Shown: positions 18,240 through 27,025 of the stretch, one piece after another
How positions within the stretch are numbered: the first letter of the stretch is position 1
Layout: every line of letters starts with the position of its first letter
DNA from: CAZNNH01 sp964574335
Lineage (GTDB): Bacteria > Acidobacteriota > Vicinamibacteria > Fen-336
NCBI GenBank assembly: GCA_964574335.1
Contig: CAZNNH010000006.1
Span: 1 to 64,000, forward strand
DNA length: 64,000 bases
Reading direction: 5' to 3'
Program-made: the position numbers and the translations under genes
The notes under the pieces: generated by a model
Told to the model about the DNA's origin: nothing
Seen by the model: only the letters and a program-made list of their open reading frames with translations
The model's database searches: none

Positions 18240-18604
18240 TGCTCCGCGGCGAGGTCTGGTGGGCGACGGTGCCCATGCGGGGCTCGGACCACAAGAAGCG
18301 ACCGATGCTGGTGGTGTCGGATGATGCCTTCAATCAGAACCCCCGGTACCCGAAGGTGCTGGTGGTCCACCTGACGTCGGTGAAGCGCACGACCGGAGGC
18401 TTCGAGTGGGAGGTGCCGGTGCCGCGGGGTGCCGCCGGACTACCCCGTTCGAGCACGGTCAAGTGCGCCGAGATCTACACCCTCTGGAAGGAGCAGCTCA
18501 GCGGCCCGGCCGGCACCCTGCCGGCCTCGCTCATGCGGCAGGTGGACCGGGCCCTGGCGACGGTGCTCAATCTCACGCAGATGCCGGCTCCCGGTCTCTG
18601 CTGA
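18239..18604 (+). CDS. MazF/PemK-family mRNA-interferase toxin
   Basis: 121 residues. The start MLRGEVWWATVP and the blocks KKRPMLVVSDDAFN and KVLVVHLTS follow the MazF/PemK beta-barrel pattern (GDIxxAxxP, RPxLVIS). The segment STVKCAEIYTLWKEQL matches the family's conserved CDQIRTID-like region. Such toxins cut mRNA in the cytoplasm when the antitoxin is degraded. A start codon overlapping the antitoxin stop by one base supports a functional pair. It is intact, unlike the HNH and receptor genes in this window. Confidence 0.87.
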   Translation: MLRGEVWWATVPMRGSDHKKRPMLVVSDDAFNQNPRYPKVLVVHLTSVKRTTGGFEWEVPVPRGAAGLPRSSTVKCAEIYTLWKEQLSGPAGTLPASLMRQVDRALATVLNLTQMPAPGLC

Positions 18605-18709
18605 CCGTTCATCCGTCCTGACCCAGCCCACCGGTCGCGGCCAGGATTCGCGGGAAGACAGCATCCCGGGTGGTGGCGTCCTCGACCTTCTCCTCGAGCA
18701 GGAACGCCA

Positions 18710-18715
18710 TATACT
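18710..18715 (+). promoter_or_regulatory. Candidate -10 of the ribose operon
   Basis: TATACT at 18710-18715 is the best A/T-rich hexamer in the 205 bp between the toxin gene and the operon. It would give a leader of nearly 90 nt. No good -35 lies 16-18 bp upstream. The region 18605-18809 holds no recognised gene. Confidence 0.35.
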
Positions 18716-18809
18716 CGCTTGACGCTGAGCGGCCGCCGCGGCGCGTGGTGCTGCGGACCCGACTGATCGTTCGCGCCTCTTGTGGAGGGGAGGCAGAAGG
18801 AGGTCCCCC

Positions 18810-19748
18810 GTGAGATCGACCAAGGCTCGCCTGCTGCTGGCCTGCGCCCTCGTCACCCTCGGCTGTACGGGACCGAAGGCGCCCGAGAAGCCGCGCGTCG
18901 CCCTGGTGATGAAGTCGCTGGCCAACGAGTTCTTCAAGACCATGGAGGACGGGGCGCGGGCCCACCAGGCCGCCCAGCCGGATCGCTACCGGCTGCTGGC
19001 AGTGGGGATCAAGGACGAGCAGGACGTGGCCGGGCAGGTCCGCCTGGTCGAGCAGATGATGGCGGCCGGCGTGGATGCCCTGGTGATCGCCCCGGCGGAC
19101 AGCAAGGCGATGGTCTCGGTCTGCAAGCGGGCCCAGGATGCGGGGATCGTGGTGGTCAACATCGACAACAGGCTCGATGCCTCCGTCCTGGCCGAGAAGC
19201 GGATCCACATCCCCTTCGTGGGACCGGACAACGCGGCCGGCGCCCGGAAGGTCGGCGACTACCTCGCCCAGAGGCTCGTCCCGGGGGCCGAGGTGGCGAT
19301 CCTCGAGGGCGTGCCCGCCGCCTTCAACGCCGTCGAGCGCAAGCGCGGGTTCGAGGAGGCGATGGCGGCCGCAGGCATCCGGGTGGTGGCCTCCCAGAGC
19401 GGGAGCTGGGAGACCTCCAAGGCCAACCAGGTGGCGGCCGCCCTGATCACGGAGATCCCCGATCTGGCCGCCTTCTTGTGCTCCAACGACAGCATGGCCC
19501 TGGGCGCGGTGGCGGCGCTCAAGGCTGCCGGCAAGGACCGGGAGGTACTGGTGGTGGGCTACGACGACATCAGCGCCGTCCAGGAGCTGCTGCGGGACGG
19601 GCGGATGCTGGCCACCGCCGACCAGCATGCCGACCAGCTCGCCGTCTACGGCATCGAGCATGCCCTGGAGATGCTGGAGACGAAGCAGGCGCTGGAAGAT
19701 CGGGAGACGCCAGTGGACCTGGTCACCGCGCAGAGCCTGGGCCGGTGA
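18810..19748 (+). CDS. rbsB: Ribose-type sugar-binding lipoprotein of ABC importer
   Basis: 312 residues from GTG 18810, 6 nt after AAGGAGG. The signal ends in LVTLGC with Cys19 as lipid attachment site. The mature part is a periplasmic-binding protein of the LacI/RbsB fold: RVALVMKSLANEFFKTMEDG, DALVIAPADSKAMV, VVVNIDNRL, AFLCSNDSMALGAV and VVGYDDIS. Such proteins bind ribose, other pentoses or autoinducer-like sugars at the outer face of the inner membrane and feed the RbsA/RbsC importer. It is the first gene of an operon in which each following gene overlaps the previous by 4 bp. Confidence 0.9.
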   Translation: MRSTKARLLLACALVTLGCTGPKAPEKPRVALVMKSLANEFFKTMEDGARAHQAAQPDRYRLLAVGIKDEQDVAGQVRLVEQMMAAGVDALVIAPADSKAMVSVCKRAQDAGIVVVNIDNRLDASVLAEKRIHIPFVGPDNAAGARKVGDYLAQRLVPGAEVAILEGVPAAFNAVERKRGFEEAMAAAGIRVVASQSGSWETSKANQVAAALITEIPDLAAFLCSNDSMALGAVAALKAAGKDREVLVVGYDDISAVQELLRDGRMLATADQHADQLAVYGIEHALEMLETKQALEDRETPVDLVTAQSLGR

Positions 19749-21256
19749 GCGAAGCGCCGGTCCTCGAGCTTGTCGGTCTCGGCAAGTCCTACGGGGCGCC
19801 GGTGCTGGCCGATGTCAGCCTCGAGGTGCGCCCGGGCGAGGTCCACGCGGTGGTGGGAGAGAACGGCGCGGGCAAGAGCACCCTGGCCCGCATCGTGGCC
19901 GGCCTGGTCGAGCCCGACACCGGGACCATGCGGCTGGGCGGCCAACCCTTCGCCCCGCGCCGGCGGGCCCAGGCCCGGGATGTCGGAGTCGGCTTCGTGG
20001 TGCAGGAGCTGAACCTGATCGGCTCGTTGACCGTCGCCGAGAGCCTGTTCTTCGATCGGCTGCCCACCCGTCTCGGGCTCATCGATCGCCGCCGCCTCGC
20101 CGCCGAGGCTGCCCAGGCGCTCGATCGCGTGGGCCTGACCGACGTCGGCCCGGACCAGCCGGTGTCCGGCCTCGGGGTGGGCCAGCAGCAGCTCGTGGAG
20201 ATCGCCGCCGCCCTCACCCGGCGCTGCCGCCTGATGATCCTCGACGAGCCCACCGCGGCCCTGGCTCCCGCTGAGGCGGCGCGGCTGTTCGAGCAGGTCG
20301 AGGGCCTGCGCCGCGCCGGCACCAGCCTGATCTTCATCTCCCACCGGCTGGCCGAGGTCGAGCAGCTCGCCGATCGGGTCAGCGTGCTGCGCGACGGTCG
20401 GCGGGTGGGCACCCACGACGTGGGACGGATCACCCGCGACCAGATCGTCCGCGAGATGGTGGGCCGCGACGTGGAGCGGCTGCCCCAGCGCGAGGGCCGA
20501 ACCCACGGACCGGTGGCCTTGCGCGTCGAGGGGATGTCGGGAGCCGGCTTCCGCGAGGTGAGCCTCTCGGTGCGACGCGGCGAGATCCTGGGCCTGGCCG
20601 GCCTGATGGGGGCCGGACGGACCGAGCTGCTGCGGGCGATCTTCGCCGCCGACCCCCGCCGCGCCGGTGCCGTCTTTCTCGGGGGCGCCGAGAGACCGGC
20701 CTGGATCCGGTCGCCGCGCGACGCGGTGCAGCAGGGCCTCGCGCTGCTCCCCGAGGACCGCAAGTCCCAGGGCCTGCTGTTGCCCTTCTCGGTCCGTGCC
20801 AACGTCACCCTCTGCCGGCTCGGCGACGCCGCCGACAAGCTGGGCCGGGTGCGGCGCGCCCGTGAGGTCTCGATGGCCCGCCCCCTCACCGAGGCGCTGG
20901 TGGTACGGGCCCGCTCGCTCGAGCAGCCGGTGCGGGAGCTATCGGGCGGCAACCAGCAGAAGGTGCTGATCGCCCGCTGGCTGCTCCGGGACCCCGATGT
21001 GCTGTTGGTGGACGAGCCCACCCGCGGGATCGACGTGGGCGCCCGCGCCGAGGTGCATCGGCTGCTGCTCGGCCTGGCCGCGCGGGGCAAGGCCCTGGTG
21101 GTGGCCTCGTCGGAGCTCGAGGAGCTGTTCGCCGTCTGCGACCGGATCCTGGTGATGTGCCGCGGCCGAGTGGCGGCCGAGCTGCCCCGCGGCTCGTGGA
21201 CCCCGGACCTGGTGACGAAGGCCGCCATCGGAGAGCCGGCGGGAGGCGCCGCGTGA
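19745..21256 (+). CDS. rbsA: Ribose-type ABC importer ATPase with two nucleotide-binding domains
   Basis: 503 residues, the usual length for RbsA/MglA. Start GTG at 19745 overlaps the rbsB stop by 4 bp. Domain 1 has Walker A GENGAGKS at 38-45, an altered signature region (SGLGVGQQQLVEI) and Walker B LMILDEPTAAL. Domain 2 has a degenerate Walker A (GLMGAGRTE), signature LSGGNQQKV and Walker B LLVDEPTRGID. This asymmetry is normal in the family. It powers uptake through RbsC. Confidence 0.93.
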   Translation: MSEAPVLELVGLGKSYGAPVLADVSLEVRPGEVHAVVGENGAGKSTLARIVAGLVEPDTGTMRLGGQPFAPRRRAQARDVGVGFVVQELNLIGSLTVAESLFFDRLPTRLGLIDRRRLAAEAAQALDRVGLTDVGPDQPVSGLGVGQQQLVEIAAALTRRCRLMILDEPTAALAPAEAARLFEQVEGLRRAGTSLIFISHRLAEVEQLADRVSVLRDGRRVGTHDVGRITRDQIVREMVGRDVERLPQREGRTHGPVALRVEGMSGAGFREVSLSVRRGEILGLAGLMGAGRTELLRAIFAADPRRAGAVFLGGAERPAWIRSPRDAVQQGLALLPEDRKSQGLLLPFSVRANVTLCRLGDAADKLGRVRRAREVSMARPLTEALVVRARSLEQPVRELSGGNQQKVLIARWLLRDPDVLLVDEPTRGIDVGARAEVHRLLLGLAARGKALVVASSELEELFAVCDRILVMCRGRVAAELPRGSWTPDLVTKAAIGEPAGGAA

Positions 21257-22224
21257 GGAGGCGCCCCGGGATCGCCAGAGGGCTCTCCAGCGGCGGCGCC
21301 GAGCTGCTGGTGCTGGCCGGCGTGCTGGCCACCCTGGTGGCAGCCTTCTCGGTCTCCACCGAGCGCTTCTTCACGCTGACCACCTTCCGCACCATCGCCA
21401 ACCAGGTCCCGGAGCTGGTGATCGTGGCGGTGGGCCTGACGTTCGTGCTGGTGATCGCCGGCATCGACCTCTCGGTGGGCTCGGTGCTGGCGCTCTCCAG
21501 CGCGGCCCTCGGCGTGTCGATGCTGCAGCTCCACCTCGGCCTGCCGCTGGCCGCGCTGCTGGCCCTCGGGGTGGGGGTTGCCTGCGGCGCCGTCAACGGC
21601 GTGCTCACGGTGCGCTTCTCGCTCCCCTCGTTCATCGTCACCCTGGGCACGCTGGAGATGGCACGGGGCGGCACCTACCTGCTGACCCGGTCGCAAACCC
21701 AGTACGTGGGCTCCACGGTCGAGGCGCTCGGCGAGGTCTCGCTGCTGGGCCTCTCGCTCCCCTTCCTCGCCTCGGTGGTACTGGTAGCCATCGGACAGGC
21801 GGTGCTCTCCAGCACGGTCTTCGGCCGCTACGCGGCGGCCATCGGAACCAACGAGGAGGCGGTGCGGCTCTCGGGGATCGATCCGCGCCCGGTGAAGCTG
21901 GCGGTGTTCCTGATCGCGGGCTTCTGCTCGGGGCTGGCCGGCATCGTCTACACCGCGCGGCTGGCCTCCTCAGACCCGAACGCCGCCGTGGGCTTCGAGC
22001 TGCAGGCCATCGCTGCCGTGGTGGTGGGCGGGACCAGCCTGATGGGCGGACGCGGGTCGGTGGTCGGGTCCTTCCTCGGAGTGCTGATCATCTCGGTGCT
22101 GGGCAGCGGCCTGGCCCAGGCGGGCGCCCAGGAGCCCACCAAGCGGCTGGTGACCGGGGCGGTGATCGTGGCCGCGGTCGTGGCCGACCACCTCCGGCGA
22201 CAGCAGACTGGGAGGACCCCTTGA
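21253..22224 (+). CDS. rbsC: Ribose-type ABC importer permease
   Basis: 323 residues with 8 or more membrane segments. The block GIDLSVGSVLALSSAALGV and the end segment GGTSLMGGRGSVVGSFLGV are typical of RbsC/XylH/AraH permeases. GTG at 21253 overlaps the rbsA stop (GTGA). A single permease gene suggests a homodimer in the membrane. Confidence 0.92.
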   Translation: MRRRPGIARGLSSGGAELLVLAGVLATLVAAFSVSTERFFTLTTFRTIANQVPELVIVAVGLTFVLVIAGIDLSVGSVLALSSAALGVSMLQLHLGLPLAALLALGVGVACGAVNGVLTVRFSLPSFIVTLGTLEMARGGTYLLTRSQTQYVGSTVEALGEVSLLGLSLPFLASVVLVAIGQAVLSSTVFGRYAAAIGTNEEAVRLSGIDPRPVKLAVFLIAGFCSGLAGIVYTARLASSDPNAAVGFELQAIAAVVVGGTSLMGGRGSVVGSFLGVLIISVLGSGLAQAGAQEPTKRLVTGAVIVAAVVADHLRRQQTGRTP

Positions 22225-23150
22225 CCCAACGATCGAGCCTGGTGGTGGTGGGCAGCCTCAACGCCGACCTGGTGACCCAGGTGCCCCGCTTCCCCGCCCC
22301 GGGGGAGACGGTGACCGGGACCGGCTTCGCCGTCCATCCCGGCGGCAAGGGGGCCAACCAGGCCTGTGCGGCCCGTCGCCTGGGAGCCGCGGTCCACATG
22401 ATCGGCCGGGTCGGCAACGACGCCAACGGACGGCTGCTCGAGACCAGCCTGCAGGCGGCGGGCGTGGACACGTCGGGGGTGCTCGAGGATCCCAATGCGC
22501 CCACCGGCACCGCGCTGATCACCATCGAGCCAGACGGCCAGAACCAGATCGTGATCATTCCGGGTGCCAACAACTGCCTCTCGGTCGACGACGTCGAGCG
22601 CGAGCGTGCCTCCATCGAGCGGGCCGGCTTCCTGCTGCTGCAGCTCGAGATCCCCCTCGACGTGGTCGAGGCCGCGGCGCGGATCGCCCGCCAGGCGGGA
22701 ACCGTGGTGGTCCTCGATCCCGCCCCTGCGCGACGAGAGGTGCTGTCGCTCTTGCCGATCGTCGACTACCTGACGCCCAACGAGACCGAGCTCTTCTGCC
22801 TGGCGGCGGACCCGACGGCAGCGCTTCCGCCTGCCGGGCTGGCGGCCCGCCTACTGGGCCAAGGTGCCTGGCGGGTGGTGGCCAAGCTGGGCGCATCCGG
22901 CGCGCTGCTCCTGGGAGACGCCCTGGAGATGCGCTTCGAGCCGTTCCCGGTGGCGGCCGTGGACACCACCGCCGCCGGCGACGTCTGGAACGGGGCCTTC
23001 GCCGCCGACCTGGCGGAGGGTGGCACCGTGGGAGAAGCCGGCCGCTTCGCCAACGCGGCCGCCGCGCTGTCGGTGACCCGGAGGGGTGCCCAGCCCAGCA
23101 TGCCGACCCGGTCCGAGGTCGTTGCCTTCATGAAGAAGGGGGAGCCATGA
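22221..23150 (+). CDS. rbsK: Ribokinase
   Basis: 309 residues. PfkB-family sugar kinase with GSLNADLV at the start, the ribose-binding GGKGANQAC motif, LTPNETEL and the anion-hole/catalytic motif DTTAAGD, where Asp254 would be the base (usually DTTGAGD). TTG start overlaps the rbsC stop by 4 bp. It should phosphorylate the imported sugar to ribose 5-phosphate; being in the same operon as the transporter argues for ribose as the substrate. Confidence 0.92.
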   Translation: MTQRSSLVVVGSLNADLVTQVPRFPAPGETVTGTGFAVHPGGKGANQACAARRLGAAVHMIGRVGNDANGRLLETSLQAAGVDTSGVLEDPNAPTGTALITIEPDGQNQIVIIPGANNCLSVDDVERERASIERAGFLLLQLEIPLDVVEAAARIARQAGTVVVLDPAPARREVLSLLPIVDYLTPNETELFCLAADPTAALPPAGLAARLLGQGAWRVVAKLGASGALLLGDALEMRFEPFPVAAVDTTAAGDVWNGAFAADLAEGGTVGEAGRFANAAAALSVTRRGAQPSMPTRSEVVAFMKKGEP

Positions 23151-24721
23151 GCCAACCGGTTGCCGTCCTGGTCCTGGGTCTGTCGCTGCTCGCCTCGATG
23201 AGAGCCGGCGCCGAGGAGCCGCGGCGCATGCGGCGCGCCGTGCTGGAGGACAAGGTCCGCGGCGGCTGGGCCGGCCAGATCATCGGGGTCACCTACGGCG
23301 CCCCCACCGAGTTCCACTCGAAGGGCAGGATCATCGAGGGCGAGATCGCCTGGGACCCGGCCCGGGTTAGGGACGCCCTCGGCCAGGACGACCTGTACGT
23401 CGAGATGACCTTCGCCGAGGTGATGGACACGGTCGGGCTCGAGGCCACCAGCGAGCAGTACGGTGCCATGTTCAGGGACTCCGAGTACCAGCTCTGGCAC
23501 GCCAACGCCGGCGCCCGCCGGGCCCTCAACCGAGGCATCCAGCCCCCCTGGTCCGGCCACCCGACGTACAACGTGCACGCCAACGACATCGACTTCCAGA
23601 TCGAGGCCGACTTCATCGGCCTGATGGCGCCCGGCCTGCCGCGCGCCGCCAACCACATCGCCGATCGGGTGGGCCGGGTGATGAGCTACGGCGACGGCCT
23701 CTACGGGGGGATGTTCGTCTCCGGGATGTACGCGGCGGCGTTCTTCGAGGACGACCCGCGGCGGGTGGTGGAGCAGGGGGTCCTGTCGATCCCCGCCGCC
23801 TCCGGCTATGCCCGGGTCATCCGCGACGTCCTGCGCTGGTCGGCCGAGCACCCGAATGACTGGAGGAGGACCTGGCAGCTCCTCGAGGAGAAGTGGGACA
23901 AGGACGATCCGTGCCCCGAGGGCGCCCTCGACGACTTCAACATCGACGCACGCCTGAACGGCGCCTACATCGTCCTCGGGCTGCTCTACGGGGGGAAGGA
24001 CCTGGCCAGGACGGTCGAGATCTCGACCCGGGCCGGTCAGGACTCCGACTGCAACCCCTCGAGCGCGGCCGGCGTCCTCGGCGTCATGCTCGGCTACCAG
24101 GCGATCCCCGACGGCTGGAAGTCCGGGATCCCGGCGATGGCCGATCGGAAGTTCGCCTACACCAGCTACTCGTTCAACCAGATCGTCGAGTCCACGGTGC
24201 TTCGGGCCGAGAAGCTGGTCCGGGCCGCCGGCGGCCAGGTGACCGACGACGAGGTGGTGGTGCCGCTCCAGTCTCCCCATGCCCCGCCCCTCGAGCAGTG
24301 GGTTCCCGGCCCGCCGACCAAGCGACTCGAGCTCGACGATCCGGCCTGGACCTGGAAGGGCGGCTGGCAGGTCGAGACCGCCAGAAACCCGTGGGCCGAG
24401 TGGCCGGTGAAGGCCGCCGCCGGAGCCGGCGACGAGGCGGGCTTCCGCTTCGAGGGCACGGGCGTGGCCATCGTCGGCCGCTGCCTCCAGGACGGCGGCC
24501 GCGCCGACGTCTACCTGGACGGCGCCCCGGCGGGCATGCTCGACGCCTGGATCCCGGAGCGCACCAACGACAACGACCTCTGGCACATGACCGGCCTGGC
24601 CCCCGGCTCCCACACCCTCCGCCTGGTGGTCCGCGCCGACAACGACGACCGCTCCTCCGGCCACAAGATCCACCTCGAGCGGGCCATCGTCTACGGCACG
24701 GGGTCAGGTCTAGACTTTTGA
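23147..24721 (+). CDS. Exported ADP-ribosylglycohydrolase-family protein with C-terminal beta domain
   Basis: 524 residues; start overlaps the ribokinase stop by 4 bp (ATGA). A short signal peptide (VAVLVLGLSLLASMRAGA) directs it out of the cytoplasm. The helical ADP-ribosylglycohydrolase core shows GGWAGQIIGVTYGAPTEF near the N-terminus and the metal-binding GQDSDCNPSS with Asp299 and Asp301. Residues after about 385 form a predicted beta-sandwich (YLDGAPAGMLDAW) that could bind carbohydrate or place the enzyme on the surface. Known members remove ADP-ribose from proteins or hydrolyse ribosyl bonds with Mg2+. Coupled to ribose uptake and ribokinase genes, it most likely frees ribose from an external ribosylated substrate; this is inference. 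Confidence 0.85.
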   Translation: MSQPVAVLVLGLSLLASMRAGAEEPRRMRRAVLEDKVRGGWAGQIIGVTYGAPTEFHSKGRIIEGEIAWDPARVRDALGQDDLYVEMTFAEVMDTVGLEATSEQYGAMFRDSEYQLWHANAGARRALNRGIQPPWSGHPTYNVHANDIDFQIEADFIGLMAPGLPRAANHIADRVGRVMSYGDGLYGGMFVSGMYAAAFFEDDPRRVVEQGVLSIPAASGYARVIRDVLRWSAEHPNDWRRTWQLLEEKWDKDDPCPEGALDDFNIDARLNGAYIVLGLLYGGKDLARTVEISTRAGQDSDCNPSSAAGVLGVMLGYQAIPDGWKSGIPAMADRKFAYTSYSFNQIVESTVLRAEKLVRAAGGQVTDDEVVVPLQSPHAPPLEQWVPGPPTKRLELDDPAWTWKGGWQVETARNPWAEWPVKAAAGAGDEAGFRFEGTGVAIVGRCLQDGGRADVYLDGAPAGMLDAWIPERTNDNDLWHMTGLAPGSHTLRLVVRADNDDRSSGHKIHLERAIVYGTGSGLDF

Positions 24722-24788
24722 CTTTCGGGGCCTCTTCGGCCGCCCGAGACGGGTCCTCGGTGGCGGGCCTCGATCCTCCCTCCGGGAG

Positions 24789-24797
24789 TGCTAGGAT
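24789..24797 (+). promoter_or_regulatory. Extended -10 promoter for a leaderless metallopeptidase mRNA
   Basis: TGCTAGGAT at 24789-24797 is an extended -10 (TGn plus TAGGAT). It ends 6 nt before the GTG at 24804, so the transcript start would fall at or next to the start codon. No Shine-Dalgarno is present. Confidence 0.55.
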
Positions 24798-24803
24798 CCG
24801 CAC

Positions 24804-25634
24804 GTGACGCCTGACCGCTTCCACTCCATCCCCCCTGTCGGCGACGGCCGACAAGCCGTCGCCGAGCTCCACCGTCGGGATGACGAGCGGCGGGACGCCG
24901 GCTGGCCACGAGCGCCCGTGGTCAATAAGGTGACCGAGGACGGCGAGCAGTTTCCGGTGCACGCCTACTTCAACGCCCGCCGGGTCGATCACGTCCTGAT
25001 CGCCGGCATCCATGGGCGCGAGCCGGCGGGGCCGATGGCGCTGGCGGCATACGTGGAGCGGCTGGCCGACCTGGGTCGGGATCGCGCCATCCTGCTGCTG
25101 CCGCTGCTCAACCCCTGGGGCTACGCCGGTCACGTTCGCTACGGGCCCGGCGGCCAGAGCGTGTGCGACTGCGACCATGTCCTGGGCCGTGCCGCCGAGC
25201 CGGCCTGCCCCGAGGCCGGAGCGATCGCCCACTTCGTCCTGGACGGCATCGAGATCGGCGCCGGCGCCGCCGTGCTGGACCTGCACGAGGACCCCGCCTA
25301 CGAGGCCCCGGACTACCACCTGGAGGGACACGGCTCGTACGTCTACGTGGCCGGCGCAGGCGCCCTCGAGCATCCCGCCACCAAGCGCGTGATCGATTGC
25401 CTGGCCAGGAGCGCCCTGCCGCTGGTGCGGGAGGGCGTCACCCGATTCGGCGAGCGCCTGGTCGACGGCGTCATCGCCGACACCGAGGACGGCTCCATCG
25501 ACGAGATGCTCTGCAAGATGCGGGAATGCTCTCCGGTGATCACCACCGAGTGTCTCCTGCACCAGCCGACCATGCCTCCGCTGCCGCTGCGGGTGACCAC
25601 CTGCCTCGATGTGCTCGATGCCTTCTTCGGCTGA
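24804..25634 (+). CDS. M14-family zinc metallopeptidase or deacylase
   Basis: 276 residues. A zinc site of the carboxypeptidase type is readable: GIHGREPAG with His70 and Glu73, LDLHEDP with His161, and a catalytic Glu249 candidate in TTECLL. The family cleaves C-terminal residues or deacylates amino acids; without a signal peptide it acts in the cytoplasm. It begins a three-gene plus-strand set with a C69 dipeptidase and a YfcC-type carrier, pointing to peptide or acylated amino acid use. Confidence 0.8.
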   Translation: MTPDRFHSIPPVGDGRQAVAELHRRDDERRDAGWPRAPVVNKVTEDGEQFPVHAYFNARRVDHVLIAGIHGREPAGPMALAAYVERLADLGRDRAILLLPLLNPWGYAGHVRYGPGGQSVCDCDHVLGRAAEPACPEAGAIAHFVLDGIEIGAGAAVLDLHEDPAYEAPDYHLEGHGSYVYVAGAGALEHPATKRVIDCLARSALPLVREGVTRFGERLVDGVIADTEDGSIDEMLCKMRECSPVITTECLLHQPTMPPLPLRVTTCLDVLDAFFG

Positions 25635-25657
25635 GCCCGGCCCGCGGGGGCGGAGCG

Positions 25658-26983
25658 ATGTGCACCACCGTCGTCGTCGGTAGGGACCGCAGCGCCACCG
25701 GCTCCGTGCTCCTCGCCCACAGCGAGGAGCTGGGCCGCAACGCCGCCCACAGGATCGAGATCTGCCCCCGCCGGGCTCCTTTCCCCGGCGAGCTCTTCCC
25801 GCTCTTCTCGGGCGGCGGCCTCGAGCAGCCTTCGATCCTCCACCGTCACATCGCCACCAAGATCTTCGACAAGGGCCACTACCCCGGCGAGCACACCGCC
25901 GGCGTCAATGAGCACGGCGTGACGGCGGTCAACAACATGGCCTACATGCGGGGCGTCCCGGTGGCCAACGCCAACGACAGGATGCCGGGGGGGCTGATCT
26001 GGACCGAGCTGCTCCAACTGGTGCTGGAGCGCGCCACCTCGGCCCGGGAGGGCGCGGCCCTGATCGGCGAGCTGTGCGGCGCCCACGGCCTGAGCCACGA
26101 CTCCGGGACCATGGTGGCGGTCGCCGACCCTGAGGACGCCTGGCTGGTGGAGCTCTGCCGTGACGGACAGTGGGTGGCCGAGCGGGTGGAGCCGGACCAG
26201 GTCGTGATGCGCGCCAACTGCTATCGCATCGGCGCGGTCTCCCCCGAAGACGACGGGGTGATGTGCTCGCCCGGCCTGCTCGAAGACGCCCGACAGCGCG
26301 GCTTCCACCAGGACGGCCCCCTCGACTTTGCCGGCGCCTTCGGCGACCCGGACAACCAGGCGGACGCCTACAACCTGGATCGCCATGCCGCCTTCGAGTC
26401 GGCCTACGCCTCCCTCCCGAAGCTGGACGTCCAAGACCTCTTCCGCTTCCTGCGCGAGGTCTACGAGGGCACGCCGCTGTTCCGCACCCGACCCGACGGC
26501 TCCCCCTTCCGAACCGGGATCCGCACCATCGCCCGGATGAACACCGAGGCCAGCATGGTCCTCGAGCCGCGCCGCGCCCTGCCGGCGCTCGTGGGCCACC
26601 GCCTGTGGTGCTGCCTGTCGACGTCACTGACCGGCGTGTACCTGCCTTTCCACCTCGGGATGCAGGAGGTCGAGCCCCATTTCGCCCGGGCCTCGGGGAC
26701 CTACGACCCGACCTCGGCGTACTGGCTGTTCACCGAGCTGGCCAAGCTGGCCGACTACGGCTACCCGCGCTGCATCGACACCATCACCTCGACCTGGCGG
26801 GACCTCGAGGCCCGCACGTTTGCCGAGCTGCCGGCGGTCGAGAGAGACGCCGCCGGCCTCGAGCCGGCGGCGGCGTGCGCGCTGCTGACCGAGCTCGACG
26901 TGGGGCGTGCCGCCGAGGCGATCGAGACTCTGGAGCGACTGCTGCCGAAGGTCAAGACCCAGGTCTTCTTCGAGGAGTTCTAG
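25658..26983 (+). CDS. Dipeptidase, peptidase family C69
   Basis: 441 residues. Removal of Met1 exposes Cys2 (MCTTVVVGRD), the N-terminal nucleophile of C69 dipeptidases. Conserved family blocks follow: GGLEQPSILH, INEHGV-like VNEHGVTAVNN, SHDSGTMVAVADP and the late ASGTYDPTSAYWLF. It hydrolyses dipeptides in the cytoplasm; no signal peptide is present. A GGAG close to the start serves as ribosome site. The 23-bp gap to the M14 gene and 42-bp gap to the carrier indicate an operon. Confidence 0.88.
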   Translation: MCTTVVVGRDRSATGSVLLAHSEELGRNAAHRIEICPRRAPFPGELFPLFSGGGLEQPSILHRHIATKIFDKGHYPGEHTAGVNEHGVTAVNNMAYMRGVPVANANDRMPGGLIWTELLQLVLERATSAREGAALIGELCGAHGLSHDSGTMVAVADPEDAWLVELCRDGQWVAERVEPDQVVMRANCYRIGAVSPEDDGVMCSPGLLEDARQRGFHQDGPLDFAGAFGDPDNQADAYNLDRHAAFESAYASLPKLDVQDLFRFLREVYEGTPLFRTRPDGSPFRTGIRTIARMNTEASMVLEPRRALPALVGHRLWCCLSTSLTGVYLPFHLGMQEVEPHFARASGTYDPTSAYWLFTELAKLADYGYPRCIDTITSTWRDLEARTFAELPAVERDAAGLEPAAACALLTELDVGRAAEAIETLERLLPKVKTQVFFEEF

Positions 26984-27025
26984 CGGGCCGCAACCCACCC
27001 GACCACGCTTCCTGCGGAGGGATCC

